A DNA stretch of 64,000 nt from CALGLS01 sp964508085 (GTDB lineage: Bacteria > Bacteroidota > Bacteroidia > Chitinophagales > Saprospiraceae), in the NCBI GenBank assembly GCA_964508085.1, contig CAZDTI010000002.1, positions 1 through 64,000 of the forward strand. Reading direction: 5' to 3'. Positions 18,874 to 27,781 of the stretch are shown here, one piece after another (position 1 is the stretch's first letter; each line of letters starts with the position of its first letter). Both the position numbers and the translations under genes were made by a program. The notes under the pieces were generated by a model that saw only the letters and a program-made list of their open reading frames with translations, ran no database searches and had not been told where the DNA came from.

Positions 18874-19647
18874 ATGCAGCACACACTTAAGAAAGAAGAA
18901 AATTTTAAATACTTAGAGATTGGAGATGGAGAAGAAGTTCTAATGTTGCTTCACGGTCTCTTTGGAGCTCTTAGCAACTTTGAAGGAATAATCAAGCACT
19001 TTAGCAAGAGCCATAAGGTCGTGGTACCAATGCTACCCATTTTTGAATTACCAATCAGAAAAGTATCCGTTTCTGGCTTGGTAGATCACGTTGCGAAATT
19101 TGTAGACTACAAAGGCTTTGATAAAGTCAATGTCTTAGGAAACTCACTCGGCGGCCACGTTACTTTGCTCTATGGTCTGGCTCATCCTGAAAAGGTGCAA
19201 TCACTTACCTTAACGGGGAGTTCTGGTTTGTTTGAGAATTCACTAGGCTCTACCTTTCCTAAAAGAGGAGATTATGAATTCATCAAGCGAAAAACACAGG
19301 ATACCTTCTACGATCCAGAAATTGCGACTAAAGAATTGGTCGATGAAGTTTTTGATACGGTGAATGATCGCAATAAAGCCATTAGAGTTGTTGCTACTGC
19401 GAAATCTGCGGTTCGTCATAACCTTGGTGATAAACTACACCAAATAAAAGCACCTACTCAGTTGATATGGGGACGTGAGGATAATGTAACGCCTTTGTTT
19501 GTTGGGGAGAAATTCAACGAACTCATTGCTGGCTCTAAGCTTTCTGTTGTTGATGCTTGTGGGCATGCTCCTATGATGGAGAAGCCGGATGTGTTTAATG
19601 AAATCTTAGAGGAATTTTTGCTGAGTGTTTCTAGCAAAAGAGAATAA
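18874..19647 (+). CDS. Alpha/beta hydrolase
   Basis: 257 residues with a complete catalytic set: LLHGLFGALSNFE (oxyanion region), GNSLGGH nucleophile elbow (Ser about residue 91), EDNVTPL acid and CGHAPMMEKP histidine. The pattern is that of the epoxide hydrolase/C-C hydrolase branch. Substrate not predictable. It has its own promoter-like sequence and is followed by a strong bidirectional terminator, so it is a single-gene unit. Its sequence differs clearly from the hydrolase at 11584. Confidence 0.9.
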   Translation: MQHTLKKEENFKYLEIGDGEEVLMLLHGLFGALSNFEGIIKHFSKSHKVVVPMLPIFELPIRKVSVSGLVDHVAKFVDYKGFDKVNVLGNSLGGHVTLLYGLAHPEKVQSLTLTGSSGLFENSLGSTFPKRGDYEFIKRKTQDTFYDPEIATKELVDEVFDTVNDRNKAIRVVATAKSAVRHNLGDKLHQIKAPTQLIWGREDNVTPLFVGEKFNELIAGSKLSVVDACGHAPMMEKPDVFNEILEEFLLSVSSKRE

Positions 19648-19658
19648 GAAATATTTCT

Positions 19659-19714
19659 CGATTAAAAAAAGAGTCGCTATTTGATATATCAAATAGCGAC
19701 TCTTTTTTTAATCG
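19659..19714. terminator. Bidirectional intrinsic terminator, 56-base perfect palindrome
   Basis: The segment around 'gagtcgctatttgata/tatcaaatagcgactc' is perfectly self-complementary over 56 bases, with A and T runs on both sides. It therefore works for the rightward hydrolase and for the leftward M1 peptidase that ends at 19733. Confidence 0.9.
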
Positions 19715-19732
19715 TTTGTTTTTAACTGCGAC

Positions 19733-22075
19733 TTAATTAGTACCACCAGATTCTTTAACACGTTTTTGCTCTTTCTGCATTAGATTAGGACGATCTCTTT
19801 GCTGACGTTTGAACAACTCAAAACGGTTAATTTGCTGTTGTGGTGGAAAGTAGTTATTAGCAGTGTCCGTATCTGCTGTTTCTAGAAAAGGATCTAAAGT
19901 AATTTGTTTCACCTCTTTTTGAGTGATGAAAACTTTAGAAACCACATGGTGATTTTTTAACCAAATTTCCGCAGGTATTCTTTTCACTTCTTTCGTTCCA
20001 TCCATGAATTCCATTTCAACTATAAGTGGCATAACTAAGCCCCCTATGTTTTTAAATGTCATTTCGTAGTAATGTGAACCCGATTGCAACAACGTCTTTT
20101 CTTCATCAGATAAACTAGATAAATACTTATTATATTTTTTTCTATCTGAATCGTTAGTTTTGAATTCATCGTACATATTGTAGAAGTCGTACAATGAGGC
20201 ATCTTTTTCAGCTCTTGTTTGCGCAATCTCTTTTTCGTTTCGAATGCTATTGATGGTTCTAGGCTCGTTTTCTTTTTCTTGTTTTCTTGCTGCCATTTCT
20301 ATATCAGGGTTTTTAGAATCAACCTTATACCAGTTGACATCTTCAATAGCGATGTCTACATGATCCGTTGTATAAAACCAACCTCTCCAGAACCAATCTA
20401 AGTCCACGCTAGAGGCATCTTCCATGGTTCGAAAGAAGTCTGCCGGTGAAGGATGTTTAAATGCCCAGCGACGCGCGTAGGTCTTGTAAGCGAAGTCAAA
20501 TAACTCCCGGCCCATAACGGTTTCTCGAAGAATGTGCAGACCCGCAGCAGGCTTTCCATAGGCATTATTTCCAAATTGAAATATAGATTCAGAGTTGGTC
20601 ATAATTGGTGTCAATTGAGTTTTATCGGTTTTCATGTAATCTACAATGATAGAAGCTGATCCTCGACGAGAAGGGTAGTCTCTCTCCCACTGCGCTTCTG
20701 CTAAAGTTTGTGTAAAAGAATTCAAACCTTCATCCATCCAAGTCCATTGGCGTTCGTCAGAGTTGACAATCATTGGAAAATAATTGTGACCAACTTCGTG
20801 GATGATTACGCTGATCAAGCCGTATTTCGTTCTTGCAGTATAAGTTCCATCAGCCTCTGGCCGGCCACCGTTGAAACAGATCATAGGGTATTCCATTCCA
20901 ATACGATCAGTGTGAATTGACCAGGCAACTGGATACGGATAATCGAAAGTATAATGGGAATACCATTTCAAAGTATGCGCTACAGCTTTAGTAGAATATT
21001 TTTCCCATAATGGATTTCCTTCTTTAGGATACATAGACATTGCCATAGATATTTCTCCATTACTCATTGGAACACCCATCGCATCCCAAATAAATTTTCT
21101 GGAAGAAGCAAATCCGAAGTCACGAACATTCTTTGCTTTAAATGCCCAAGTTGCTTTTTTATTTGATTTCTTCTTCTCCGCTTTGCGGGCTTCTTCTTCG
21201 GTTACAATAAATACCGGTTGCTCTCTTTCTTTTCTAGCTTTATCTAAACGGCTTATTTGTTTATCAGTCAAAACATCTTTTGGGTTTTGAAGTATTCCAG
21301 TAGCAGCAACCATATGATCCGCAGGAACGGTAATGTTTACTTCATAATCTCCGAAGGCTAATGCGAATTCTCCACTCCCCAGAAACTGTTTATTTTGCCA
21401 TCCTTCGACTTCATTGTAAACGCACATTCTTGGAAAGAACTGAGCTATGACATATAAGTAATTGTCATTTTCATCAAAGTATTCATATCCAGATCGACCT
21501 CTATCTTTTGCTCTGTTGTTAATATTATACCACCATTTTATGGAGAAAGAAGTTTTAGATCCAGAAGTTAATGTCTTTGGCAAATCAATCCTCATCATGG
21601 TTTTATTAATAACATAGGAGAGTGGTTTCCCAGATATATCTTTTACTTCCTGAATTTTAAAACCTCCATCAAATTCAGGAGTTAAGCCTTTTAATTGCCT
21701 CGGAGACATTTTTTCTGAGATGGAATTATTTTTAATGATATAAGAATCAGAATCTGTAGCGCGTACATTTTGATCTAATTGGAGCCATACGTAATCTAGA
21801 GGATCTGGAGAGTTATTGTGATAGGTAATGGTTTCAAAACCACTTATTGATTGCTTCTCATCGTCTATTTCGATATCCATTACATAATCAGCTTGTTGTT
21901 GCCAATATTCATGTCCTGGTGCGCCTGAAGCAGTTCTATATACATTAGGAGTTGGAAGTTCTTGACCTAGTTGACGGAACTTGTTTTTATTGATATTCTC
22001 TTCTTGTGAGAATAAATTTGGTATTGAACCACATAGGAAATAGAGAAGGAGTAGAAGCAGATTCTTTGTACGCAT
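19733..22075 (-). CDS. Secreted M1-family metallopeptidase
   Basis: 780 residues with a signal peptide (LLLLLLYFLCGSIPNLFS). The gluzincin motif is HEVGHNYFPM followed by the third ligand in WMDEGLNSF (HExxH-x18-E). The usual GAMEN exopeptidase motif appears as GMEYPMICF, a form seen in a Bacteroidota subgroup. The last 200 residues are charged and end in a Lys/Arg-rich tail without a sorting domain. Probably periplasmic and processing peptides, but specificity is uncertain. Its promoter region overlaps a parS-like site at 22104-22119. Confidence 0.9.
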   Translation of the reverse strand: MRTKNLLLLLLYFLCGSIPNLFSQEENINKNKFRQLGQELPTPNVYRTASGAPGHEYWQQQADYVMDIEIDDEKQSISGFETITYHNNSPDPLDYVWLQLDQNVRATDSDSYIIKNNSISEKMSPRQLKGLTPEFDGGFKIQEVKDISGKPLSYVINKTMMRIDLPKTLTSGSKTSFSIKWWYNINNRAKDRGRSGYEYFDENDNYLYVIAQFFPRMCVYNEVEGWQNKQFLGSGEFALAFGDYEVNITVPADHMVAATGILQNPKDVLTDKQISRLDKARKEREQPVFIVTEEEARKAEKKKSNKKATWAFKAKNVRDFGFASSRKFIWDAMGVPMSNGEISMAMSMYPKEGNPLWEKYSTKAVAHTLKWYSHYTFDYPYPVAWSIHTDRIGMEYPMICFNGGRPEADGTYTARTKYGLISVIIHEVGHNYFPMIVNSDERQWTWMDEGLNSFTQTLAEAQWERDYPSRRGSASIIVDYMKTDKTQLTPIMTNSESIFQFGNNAYGKPAAGLHILRETVMGRELFDFAYKTYARRWAFKHPSPADFFRTMEDASSVDLDWFWRGWFYTTDHVDIAIEDVNWYKVDSKNPDIEMAARKQEKENEPRTINSIRNEKEIAQTRAEKDASLYDFYNMYDEFKTNDSDRKKYNKYLSSLSDEEKTLLQSGSHYYEMTFKNIGGLVMPLIVEMEFMDGTKEVKRIPAEIWLKNHHVVSKVFITQKEVKQITLDPFLETADTDTANNYFPPQQQINRFELFKRQQRDRPNLMQKEQKRVKESGGTN

Positions 22076-22103
22076 GTGTTATTTGTTGAATAAATTAAAG
22101 ATA

Positions 22104-22119
22104 TGTTCCCCGTGGAACA
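22104..22119. promoter_or_regulatory. parS-like ParB-binding site 1
   Basis: TGTTCCCCGTGGAACA, one base away from the fully palindromic TGTTCCACGTGGAACA form of the bacterial parS consensus. It directly abuts a TATCTTTA sequence (22096-22103, minus strand) that may be the -7 element of the M1 peptidase gene. Confidence 0.65.
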
Positions 22120-22161
22120 TTTGAAATAATATAAATTTATGATTTGGAAGATAGAGCTAAA

Positions 22162-22177
22162 TGTTCCCCGTGGAACA
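22162..22177. promoter_or_regulatory. parS-like ParB-binding site 2
   Basis: The same 16-mer as site 1 in the same orientation, 58 bases further on, in the spacer between the M1 peptidase and thrC genes. Confidence 0.65.
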
Positions 22178-22273
22178 CAACCAAAATCAAGCTCGAATAT
22201 AGGAATAATCCTTGTGAAAAGAATAGACCTTATATGTTACTATCCCATCTTTGTCAAAGTCCACAGATAACAA

Positions 22274-22316
22274 AACAAAAGCCTAAATATTTATTTCAAA
22301 TACTTAGGCTTTTGTT
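22274..22316 (-). terminator. Intrinsic terminator of the thr operon
   Basis: 'aacaaaagcctaa' pairs with 'ttaggcttttgtt' around an AT-rich loop, with one mismatch in the upper stem. It lies 20 bases after the thrC stop. Confidence 0.75.
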
Positions 22317-22336
22317 ATAAACAAGATTATAGAATC

Positions 22337-23671
22337 TTAAAAATGCTTCATCAGATATTCTTTAAATAGATTAAAATCGGGAGCCATCAAAGTTGCTTCC
22401 TTTTTCTTGTTAGCTAAATTTGCTAATCGCTCAGGTATATCTACTTTTATTTCTAAAGTCTCTTCAACTACATCTAAAAACTTAGAAGGGTGAGCAGTTT
22501 CCAAAATAATTCCCTGAGCATCTGAATTTTCATTCAAGTAGGCTTCCCATGCTAATAAACCAACAGCTCCATGTGGTTCAAAAATATACTTATCAAATTG
22601 GCTATATGCTCGTTTCATAGCCTTCTGAGTAATATTATCATCAAAACTATATCCGGATATATCTTTTTTCATATTGTTCCACGGGGAACATTCTAAAGAT
22701 ACCGGAGCTTTCGTATCCATATAAAGTGAAACCATTCTATAAAAATTAGAAGGATTCCCAACGTCCATTGCATTTGAAATAGTAGCTATAGAAGGCTTAG
22801 GATTATATTCTCCAGAAGATAAATAAGAGGGAACAATATCATTTTTATTAGTAGCTGCAACAAAATGAGCAATCGGCAAGCCCATTCTTTTAGCTAATAA
22901 GCCAGCAGTAAGATTTCCAAAATTTCCAGAAGGAATAATGAAGACGGGAGCCTTAGGATTTTTCCCGAGTTGTTTATATGCTTCGAAGTAATAAAAGGAT
23001 TGAGGAATAAGACGAGCTATGTTTATAGAATTTGCAGAAGATAAACGAATGTTATCCGTTAGAGATTTATCTAAAAAAGCTTTCTTCACTAAGGCTTGAC
23101 AATCATCAAAAGAACCTTCAACCTCTATAGCAGAAACATTTCCACCAAGAGTAGTTAATTGTTTTTCCTGTAAAGGACTAACACGACCGGAAGGGTAGAG
23201 GATAACTACTTTTATTCCCAGTGTATTATAAAAACCGGCGGCCACTGCCCCACCAGTATCTCCAGAAGTCGCTACGAGTATGACTAAGTCTTTATCTTCT
23301 CCTCTGTTGAAATATCCCATCAACTGCGCCATAAAGCGAGCGCCAAAATCTTTAAAAGCTAAAGACGGTCCATGGAAAAGCTCTAGCACCGAAGTCTGTT
23401 CATCAAGCTTTATTAAAGGGGCAGGAAAATTAATTGCTGTCGAAATAATCTTTTTCAAATCTTCTTCAGGAATAGATCCCTCGAATAAATGCTCAACTAT
23501 CTCATAGGCTAATTCAGAGAAAGTTAATTCAGGAAGACGTTCAAAAAAGGAGGATGGTAAAGAAGAAATGTTATCTGGAACAAACAAACCATTGTCATCT
23601 GGAAGCCCTTTTAAGACGGCCTCTTTGAGCGAAAATAGAACTTCCGGGTTCTTTGTACTATAAAGTTTCAT
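22337..23671 (-). CDS. thrC: Threonine synthase
   Basis: 444 residues of a PLP-dependent fold II enzyme converting O-phosphohomoserine to threonine. The PLP lysine lies in FHGPSLAFKDFGARF, and the phosphate-binding and glycine-rich segments are ATSGDTGGAVA and IPSGNFGN. It is the last gene of thrA-thrB-thrC, 16 bases after thrB. A parS-like site lies inside the gene at 22675-22690, where it encodes ECSPWNN. Confidence 0.96.
   Translation of the reverse strand: MKLYSTKNPEVLFSLKEAVLKGLPDDNGLFVPDNISSLPSSFFERLPELTFSELAYEIVEHLFEGSIPEEDLKKIISTAINFPAPLIKLDEQTSVLELFHGPSLAFKDFGARFMAQLMGYFNRGEDKDLVILVATSGDTGGAVAAGFYNTLGIKVVILYPSGRVSPLQEKQLTTLGGNVSAIEVEGSFDDCQALVKKAFLDKSLTDNIRLSSANSINIARLIPQSFYYFEAYKQLGKNPKAPVFIIPSGNFGNLTAGLLAKRMGLPIAHFVAATNKNDIVPSYLSSGEYNPKPSIATISNAMDVGNPSNFYRMVSLYMDTKAPVSLECSPWNNMKKDISGYSFDDNITQKAMKRAYSQFDKYIFEPHGAVGLLAWEAYLNENSDAQGIILETAHPSKFLDVVEETLEIKVDIPERLANLANKKKEATLMAPDFNLFKEYLMKHF
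22675..22690. promoter_or_regulatory. parS-like ParB-binding site 3, inside thrC
   Basis: TGTTCCACGGGGAACA, the exact reverse complement of sites 1 and 2, embedded in the coding sequence of thrC. Confidence 0.65.
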
Positions 23672-23687
23672 AGGATATGAATTACAA

Positions 23688-24617
23688 TTAAATTAAAACA
23701 GCACCTTCGTGATTAATTCCGGAAAGGAAAATCGTGCTACTAATATTTAGATTTTTAAATACTTCTCGCATAGCATTCCCTGCATTCTCTGCAACAAAAT
23801 TATTCGGACAAATGGCAAAGATAGATGGTCCTGCTCCTGAAATACTACAACCGAATGCGCCGGCCCTCATAGCTGCTTCTTGAACTTTATAAAAGCCTGG
23901 AATAAGCTGAGCACGCTGTGGCTCAATCACCACATCTTTTAAAGAACGTTGCAAGAGTTCTAGATCTCCCTTGAACATTGCTGTAACCAAACCACCAACG
24001 GAGCCGGTTTGTTTAATCATTTGTTTTAACGTTATTTGATCGCTTAGAATGGATCTGGAATGCTTGGTAAGGATTTCTATTTTAGGATGCACTACGGCCA
24101 CCTGAAGGCCTTTAATGGCGGGCAGACGATGAACATCTAAGGTCTCGTTATCTCGGATTAAAACAAAACCTCCGAGTAGGGAAGGTGCTACATTATCGGC
24201 ATGGTAAGCACCATCTGCAATTTGTTCTCCCAACACCGCAAAAGGAAGCATTTCTCTTTTTGTCAATGGCCGTCCCAATAATTCATTGACCGCCATTACC
24301 GCCCCCGCAGCACTCGCAGCACTAGAACCAAGTCCAGAACCAAAAGGCATCTTTTTATGAATCTCCATTTCAATCCCTCTTCCAGTTTCTCCCAGATGTT
24401 CCAACATTTTCAGCGCTGCAAAACCAGCCGTATTTTTTTCAACATCATAAGGTAACTTTCCACCTGAAATTCTGGTAATTTTAAGACCCGGATTGTTAGA
24501 AAATCGGACAAATATTTCATCACCTGGTTTCTCCAGGGCTAAACCCAATATGTCATATCCACAAGCTACATTAGCTACAGATGCAGGAGCAAAAACTTTT
24601 AAACCTACCTTATTCAT
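23688..24617 (-). CDS. thrB: Homoserine kinase
   Basis: 309-residue GHMP kinase that phosphorylates homoserine. The ATP-binding motif PFGSGLGSSAASAAGAV and the C-terminal GCSISGAGPSIFAI are diagnostic. The N-terminal VFAPASVANVACGYDILG is typical. Middle gene of the threonine operon, 23 bases after thrA. Sequence gives no sign of unusual regulation. Confidence 0.96.
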   Translation of the reverse strand: MNKVGLKVFAPASVANVACGYDILGLALEKPGDEIFVRFSNNPGLKITRISGGKLPYDVEKNTAGFAALKMLEHLGETGRGIEMEIHKKMPFGSGLGSSAASAAGAVMAVNELLGRPLTKREMLPFAVLGEQIADGAYHADNVAPSLLGGFVLIRDNETLDVHRLPAIKGLQVAVVHPKIEILTKHSRSILSDQITLKQMIKQTGSVGGLVTAMFKGDLELLQRSLKDVVIEPQRAQLIPGFYKVQEAAMRAGAFGCSISGAGPSIFAICPNNFVAENAGNAMREVFKNLNISSTIFLSGINHEGAVLI

Positions 24618-24640
24618 ATTTGTAATATATTGATAGTCAG

Positions 24641-27100
24641 TTAGTTACGTAAATTATTTCCTAATTTTATTACTTCCGCAAATACTCCGGCGGCAGTAAC
24701 CTCAGCTCCAGCTCCAGGACCTCTAATTACTAAAGGACGTTCATTGTATCTTTTGGTCGTAAAAACAATCATATTATCACTTCCGGAAAGACTGTAGAAA
24801 GGATGATCGGCCCCAACAGCTCTCAAACCAATATTGGCCTTACCATTATCGAGTGTAGCGACCATACGAAGTACTTTATTCTCCTTAGCCGCATCAGATT
24901 GCAATTTTGCAAAAGTATTGTTATTTTCTTTTAAAATCGAAAAGAAAGTTTCTACATCTTTTGCTTCGATACAAGCATCTGGTAGCATTTGCTCAATAAC
25001 GACATCTTTTGCTTCTAAAGGAATTCCAGATTCTCGTGCGAGTATAATTATTTTTCTACGGATATCAACACCCATCAAATCAATTCGTGGATCTGGTTCT
25101 GTATAACCTAATTCCTTAGCTTTTTCCACAATAGCGCTAAATTCCTCTGATCCGTCAAAACTGTTGAAAATAAAGGACATTGAGCCAGAGAGAACACCTT
25201 CAATCTTTACAATTTGGTCTCCACTGTGGATAAGATCATGCAAAGTGTTGATAACTGGGAGGCCCGCTCCAACGTTTGTTTCATACAAAAACCGAACGCC
25301 ACGCTTCGCCGCAATCTTTTTCAAACGCAGGTATTGCGGATAAGAAGAAGAAGTTGCGATCTTATTAGGAGTAGAAATAGAAATGCTGGAATCGAGGATG
25401 GATTCGTATTGATTGGAAACAAGCTCACTAGCGGTATTATCTACAAAAATGCTATTGGCTAAATTGAGCTTTTTCATTTCTTGAACAAACCCACCGATAG
25501 AAGCTGTTTGGTCAGAGGCCATTAAATCTGTTTTCCAATCATCAAGATTAATTCCATTGGTATCAAAAAGCATTTTTCGACTATTAGACAAACCAACGAT
25601 TCTTAGTTCCAGGGATTGATGCTTCAATAGGTAAGCAGCTTGCTGACGAATTTGCTTTAGTAGGGTACCGCCGATCAACCCAACACCAGCAATAAAAAGA
25701 TGTAAAACTTTAGTTTTGGAAAGGAAGAATGCCTCGTGTAAAGCGTTTAATCCTTTTTGCTCATCAGCTCTGTTGATAACTACGGATACATTTAACTCGG
25801 AGGAACCTTGCGCAATTGCTATACAGTTTACTCCATTTTTACCTAAAGCAGTAAACAATCTACCTGCAATTCCAGGATGGTACCTCATATTCTCTCCAAT
25901 AATGGCAACTACAGATAATTCGGTCTCTAATTTTATGGGCTCTACACTTCCTTCTTTTAGCTCAAACTGGAAAGTTTCTTCAACTATTCTTTTGGCCTTC
26001 TTAGCTACTTTAGGCATTACTGCAAAGGTTATAGACGATTCAGAAGACCCTTGAGTAATAATGACAATATTTATTTTGGCCAAAGCCAATGCATTGAATA
26101 ATCGAGCAGCAATACCTGGAATACCGAAAAGGCCAGAACCTTGTAAGGTCATCAGGGAAATTTCATTTATGGAAGAGATCCCACGAACGGCACGTCCATT
26201 CATTTTTACTTTGGCGGAGATATGTGTTCCTTTGAATGTGGGGTTAAATGTATTTTTGATATACAAAGGAATGTTCTTATTTAAAGCAGGTACTAAGGTT
26301 GGTGGATAAATAACCTTCGCTCCAAAATGAGACATTTCCATCGCTTCCGCATAACTCATCTCCGGAATGGTAAAAACCTTCTGAACTTTCCTTGGATCGG
26401 CAGTGAGCACACCATTAACATCTGTCCATATTTCAATACAATCTGCGTCCAAAGCTGCCGCTAAAATAGCAGCGGTATAATCAGACCCCCCTCTGCCTAA
26501 GGTCGTCGTCAAACCTCCTTTTGTAGAACTGATAAAGCCAGTTACGATTTGAATTTCAGGATTTTCTCGGTAATGTTTTGCTACTAACTCATCGGTTAGC
26601 TTAGAATTAACCTTTGCAACACCAAAAGAAGCGTCGGTTTTAATCACCTTTCGTGCATCCAAAAAGCGAGCATTTATTCCATTTTGCTGACAAGCTATGC
26701 TTATTAGATAAGCAGAATTTCGTTCGCCGAAACTAGTCACATAATCCATAGCTCTTGGTGAAGCTTCCCAAAGTAAGAAAATGCCCTGTAAGAAATTACG
26801 CAGGTTGTTTTCGTTTTTTTCTAAAGTGGCGAGAGCTGTTTTCAAGTACTCACCAGAAAGTAAATACTCAGCAGCTTCTCGATGACGTGCACAATAGCTT
26901 TCGAATTCTTCTAAGTAGTCGTCCTTTCCTTTGGAGGCTAACTTACTCATATTGATCAAGGAATCGGTGACACCACCAAGAGCAGAAAAGACAACAGTAA
27001 ATTGTTCTCCATTTTTATAATAGCCGTTGAGAATGTCTATAACAGCTTGAATACGTTCTGGTTTGGCTACTGAGGAACCACCAAATTTGAGTACTTTCAT
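24641..27100 (-). CDS. thrA: Bifunctional aspartokinase / homoserine dehydrogenase
   Basis: 819 residues, the usual length for the fused ThrA enzyme. Aspartokinase occupies about residues 1-290 (VLKFGGSSVAKPERIQAV, FGERNSAYLIS, TLGRGGSDYTAA). Two ACT domains for feedback control follow at about 310-460. Homoserine dehydrogenase is at about 465-819 (LHLFIAGVGLIGGTLL, TNVGAGLPVINTL, GVLSGSMSFIF, ELGYTEPDPRIDL). It catalyses the first and third steps from aspartate to homoserine. First gene of thrABC; threonine feedback through the ACT domains is expected from the family. No leader peptide or attenuator was found upstream. Confidence 0.96.
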   Translation of the reverse strand: MKVLKFGGSSVAKPERIQAVIDILNGYYKNGEQFTVVFSALGGVTDSLINMSKLASKGKDDYLEEFESYCARHREAAEYLLSGEYLKTALATLEKNENNLRNFLQGIFLLWEASPRAMDYVTSFGERNSAYLISIACQQNGINARFLDARKVIKTDASFGVAKVNSKLTDELVAKHYRENPEIQIVTGFISSTKGGLTTTLGRGGSDYTAAILAAALDADCIEIWTDVNGVLTADPRKVQKVFTIPEMSYAEAMEMSHFGAKVIYPPTLVPALNKNIPLYIKNTFNPTFKGTHISAKVKMNGRAVRGISSINEISLMTLQGSGLFGIPGIAARLFNALALAKINIVIITQGSSESSITFAVMPKVAKKAKRIVEETFQFELKEGSVEPIKLETELSVVAIIGENMRYHPGIAGRLFTALGKNGVNCIAIAQGSSELNVSVVINRADEQKGLNALHEAFFLSKTKVLHLFIAGVGLIGGTLLKQIRQQAAYLLKHQSLELRIVGLSNSRKMLFDTNGINLDDWKTDLMASDQTASIGGFVQEMKKLNLANSIFVDNTASELVSNQYESILDSSISISTPNKIATSSSYPQYLRLKKIAAKRGVRFLYETNVGAGLPVINTLHDLIHSGDQIVKIEGVLSGSMSFIFNSFDGSEEFSAIVEKAKELGYTEPDPRIDLMGVDIRRKIIILARESGIPLEAKDVVIEQMLPDACIEAKDVETFFSILKENNNTFAKLQSDAAKENKVLRMVATLDNGKANIGLRAVGADHPFYSLSGSDNMIVFTTKRYNERPLVIRGPGAGAEVTAAGVFAEVIKLGNNLRN

Positions 27101-27278
27101 AACGTAAGGTAATTATGTAATTTTGAGGAAGCCATTGTCAATGACTTCTTGGTATTTTAATACGGAGTATTTCTCCTTTAGATGCTATACTTTACTGGTT
27201 ATTATTTCAAGAAAGGATGAAAAGGACTATAAAATGCAGAAAGGTCAAAACGCGAGCGTCTATTCACTAGCTATCTGA

Positions 27279-27737
27279 CTATTCTTTTTTTTCAAAACGG
27301 GCGATATAAAAATCCTCTTTCTGAGTCATCAATTGCTGGTCTTCTTCCGTTTTATCTTTATAACCCATAAGATGCAAGCTCCCATGAATCAGAACCCGAA
27401 GCAGTTCTTTCTCAAAAGAAGCGCCAAATTCGGTAGCATTTTCTCTAACTCGATCTATACTGATGAAAATATCTCCTTCAACAGGTGCTCCCGCACGAGC
27501 ATTTGAAAATGTAATGATATCCGTTAAGGTATCGTGATTCAAATACTGAACATTGATTTTATGTAAATAGACGTCAGAACAGAAGATATAGCTCAAAGCA
27601 GTAACTTCTTTTTGCTCTTGTTGATAAGCGTCGAGCAACCACCGAATAATGGATTCTGAATTTTCCAATTCGAATTCAATTTCTTCTGAGAAGAAATCAA
27701 TAATAAGGTTATGGTCAGAATGTGAATCTGATGACAT
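27279..27737 (-). CDS. ybeY: Endoribonuclease YbeY (rRNA maturation factor)
   Basis: 152 residues. The metal-binding motif reads HGSLHLMGYKD, so the first two histidines are present but the third ligand, usually His in H-x3-H-x5-H, is Asp. I recall this variant from other Bacteroidota, so it may still bind metal. Other conserved segments are LNHDTLTDIITFSN and EGDIFISIDRV. The enzyme trims 16S rRNA and takes part in ribosome quality control. It lies between thrA and an RsbW-like gene. Confidence 0.9.
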   Translation of the reverse strand: MSSDSHSDHNLIIDFFSEEIEFELENSESIIRWLLDAYQQEQKEVTALSYIFCSDVYLHKINVQYLNHDTLTDIITFSNARAGAPVEGDIFISIDRVRENATEFGASFEKELLRVLIHGSLHLMGYKDKTEEDQQLMTQKEDFYIARFEKKE

Positions 27738-27781
27738 GCCGCGAAGATACTAGTGAAAGAGAAAAGAAAAAGAATTGGGCT

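Noticed and set aside
25225..25233. A fourth perfect DnaA box, TGTGGATAA, inside thrA
   Set aside because: It stands alone in coding sequence 6.5 kb from the cluster, and about one chance copy is expected in a window of this size.
27128..27148. Hairpin upstream of thrA (gaagccatt/aatgacttc)
   Set aside because: Considered as a thr attenuator, but there is no T run, no leader peptide rich in Thr/Ile and the stem has a mismatch.
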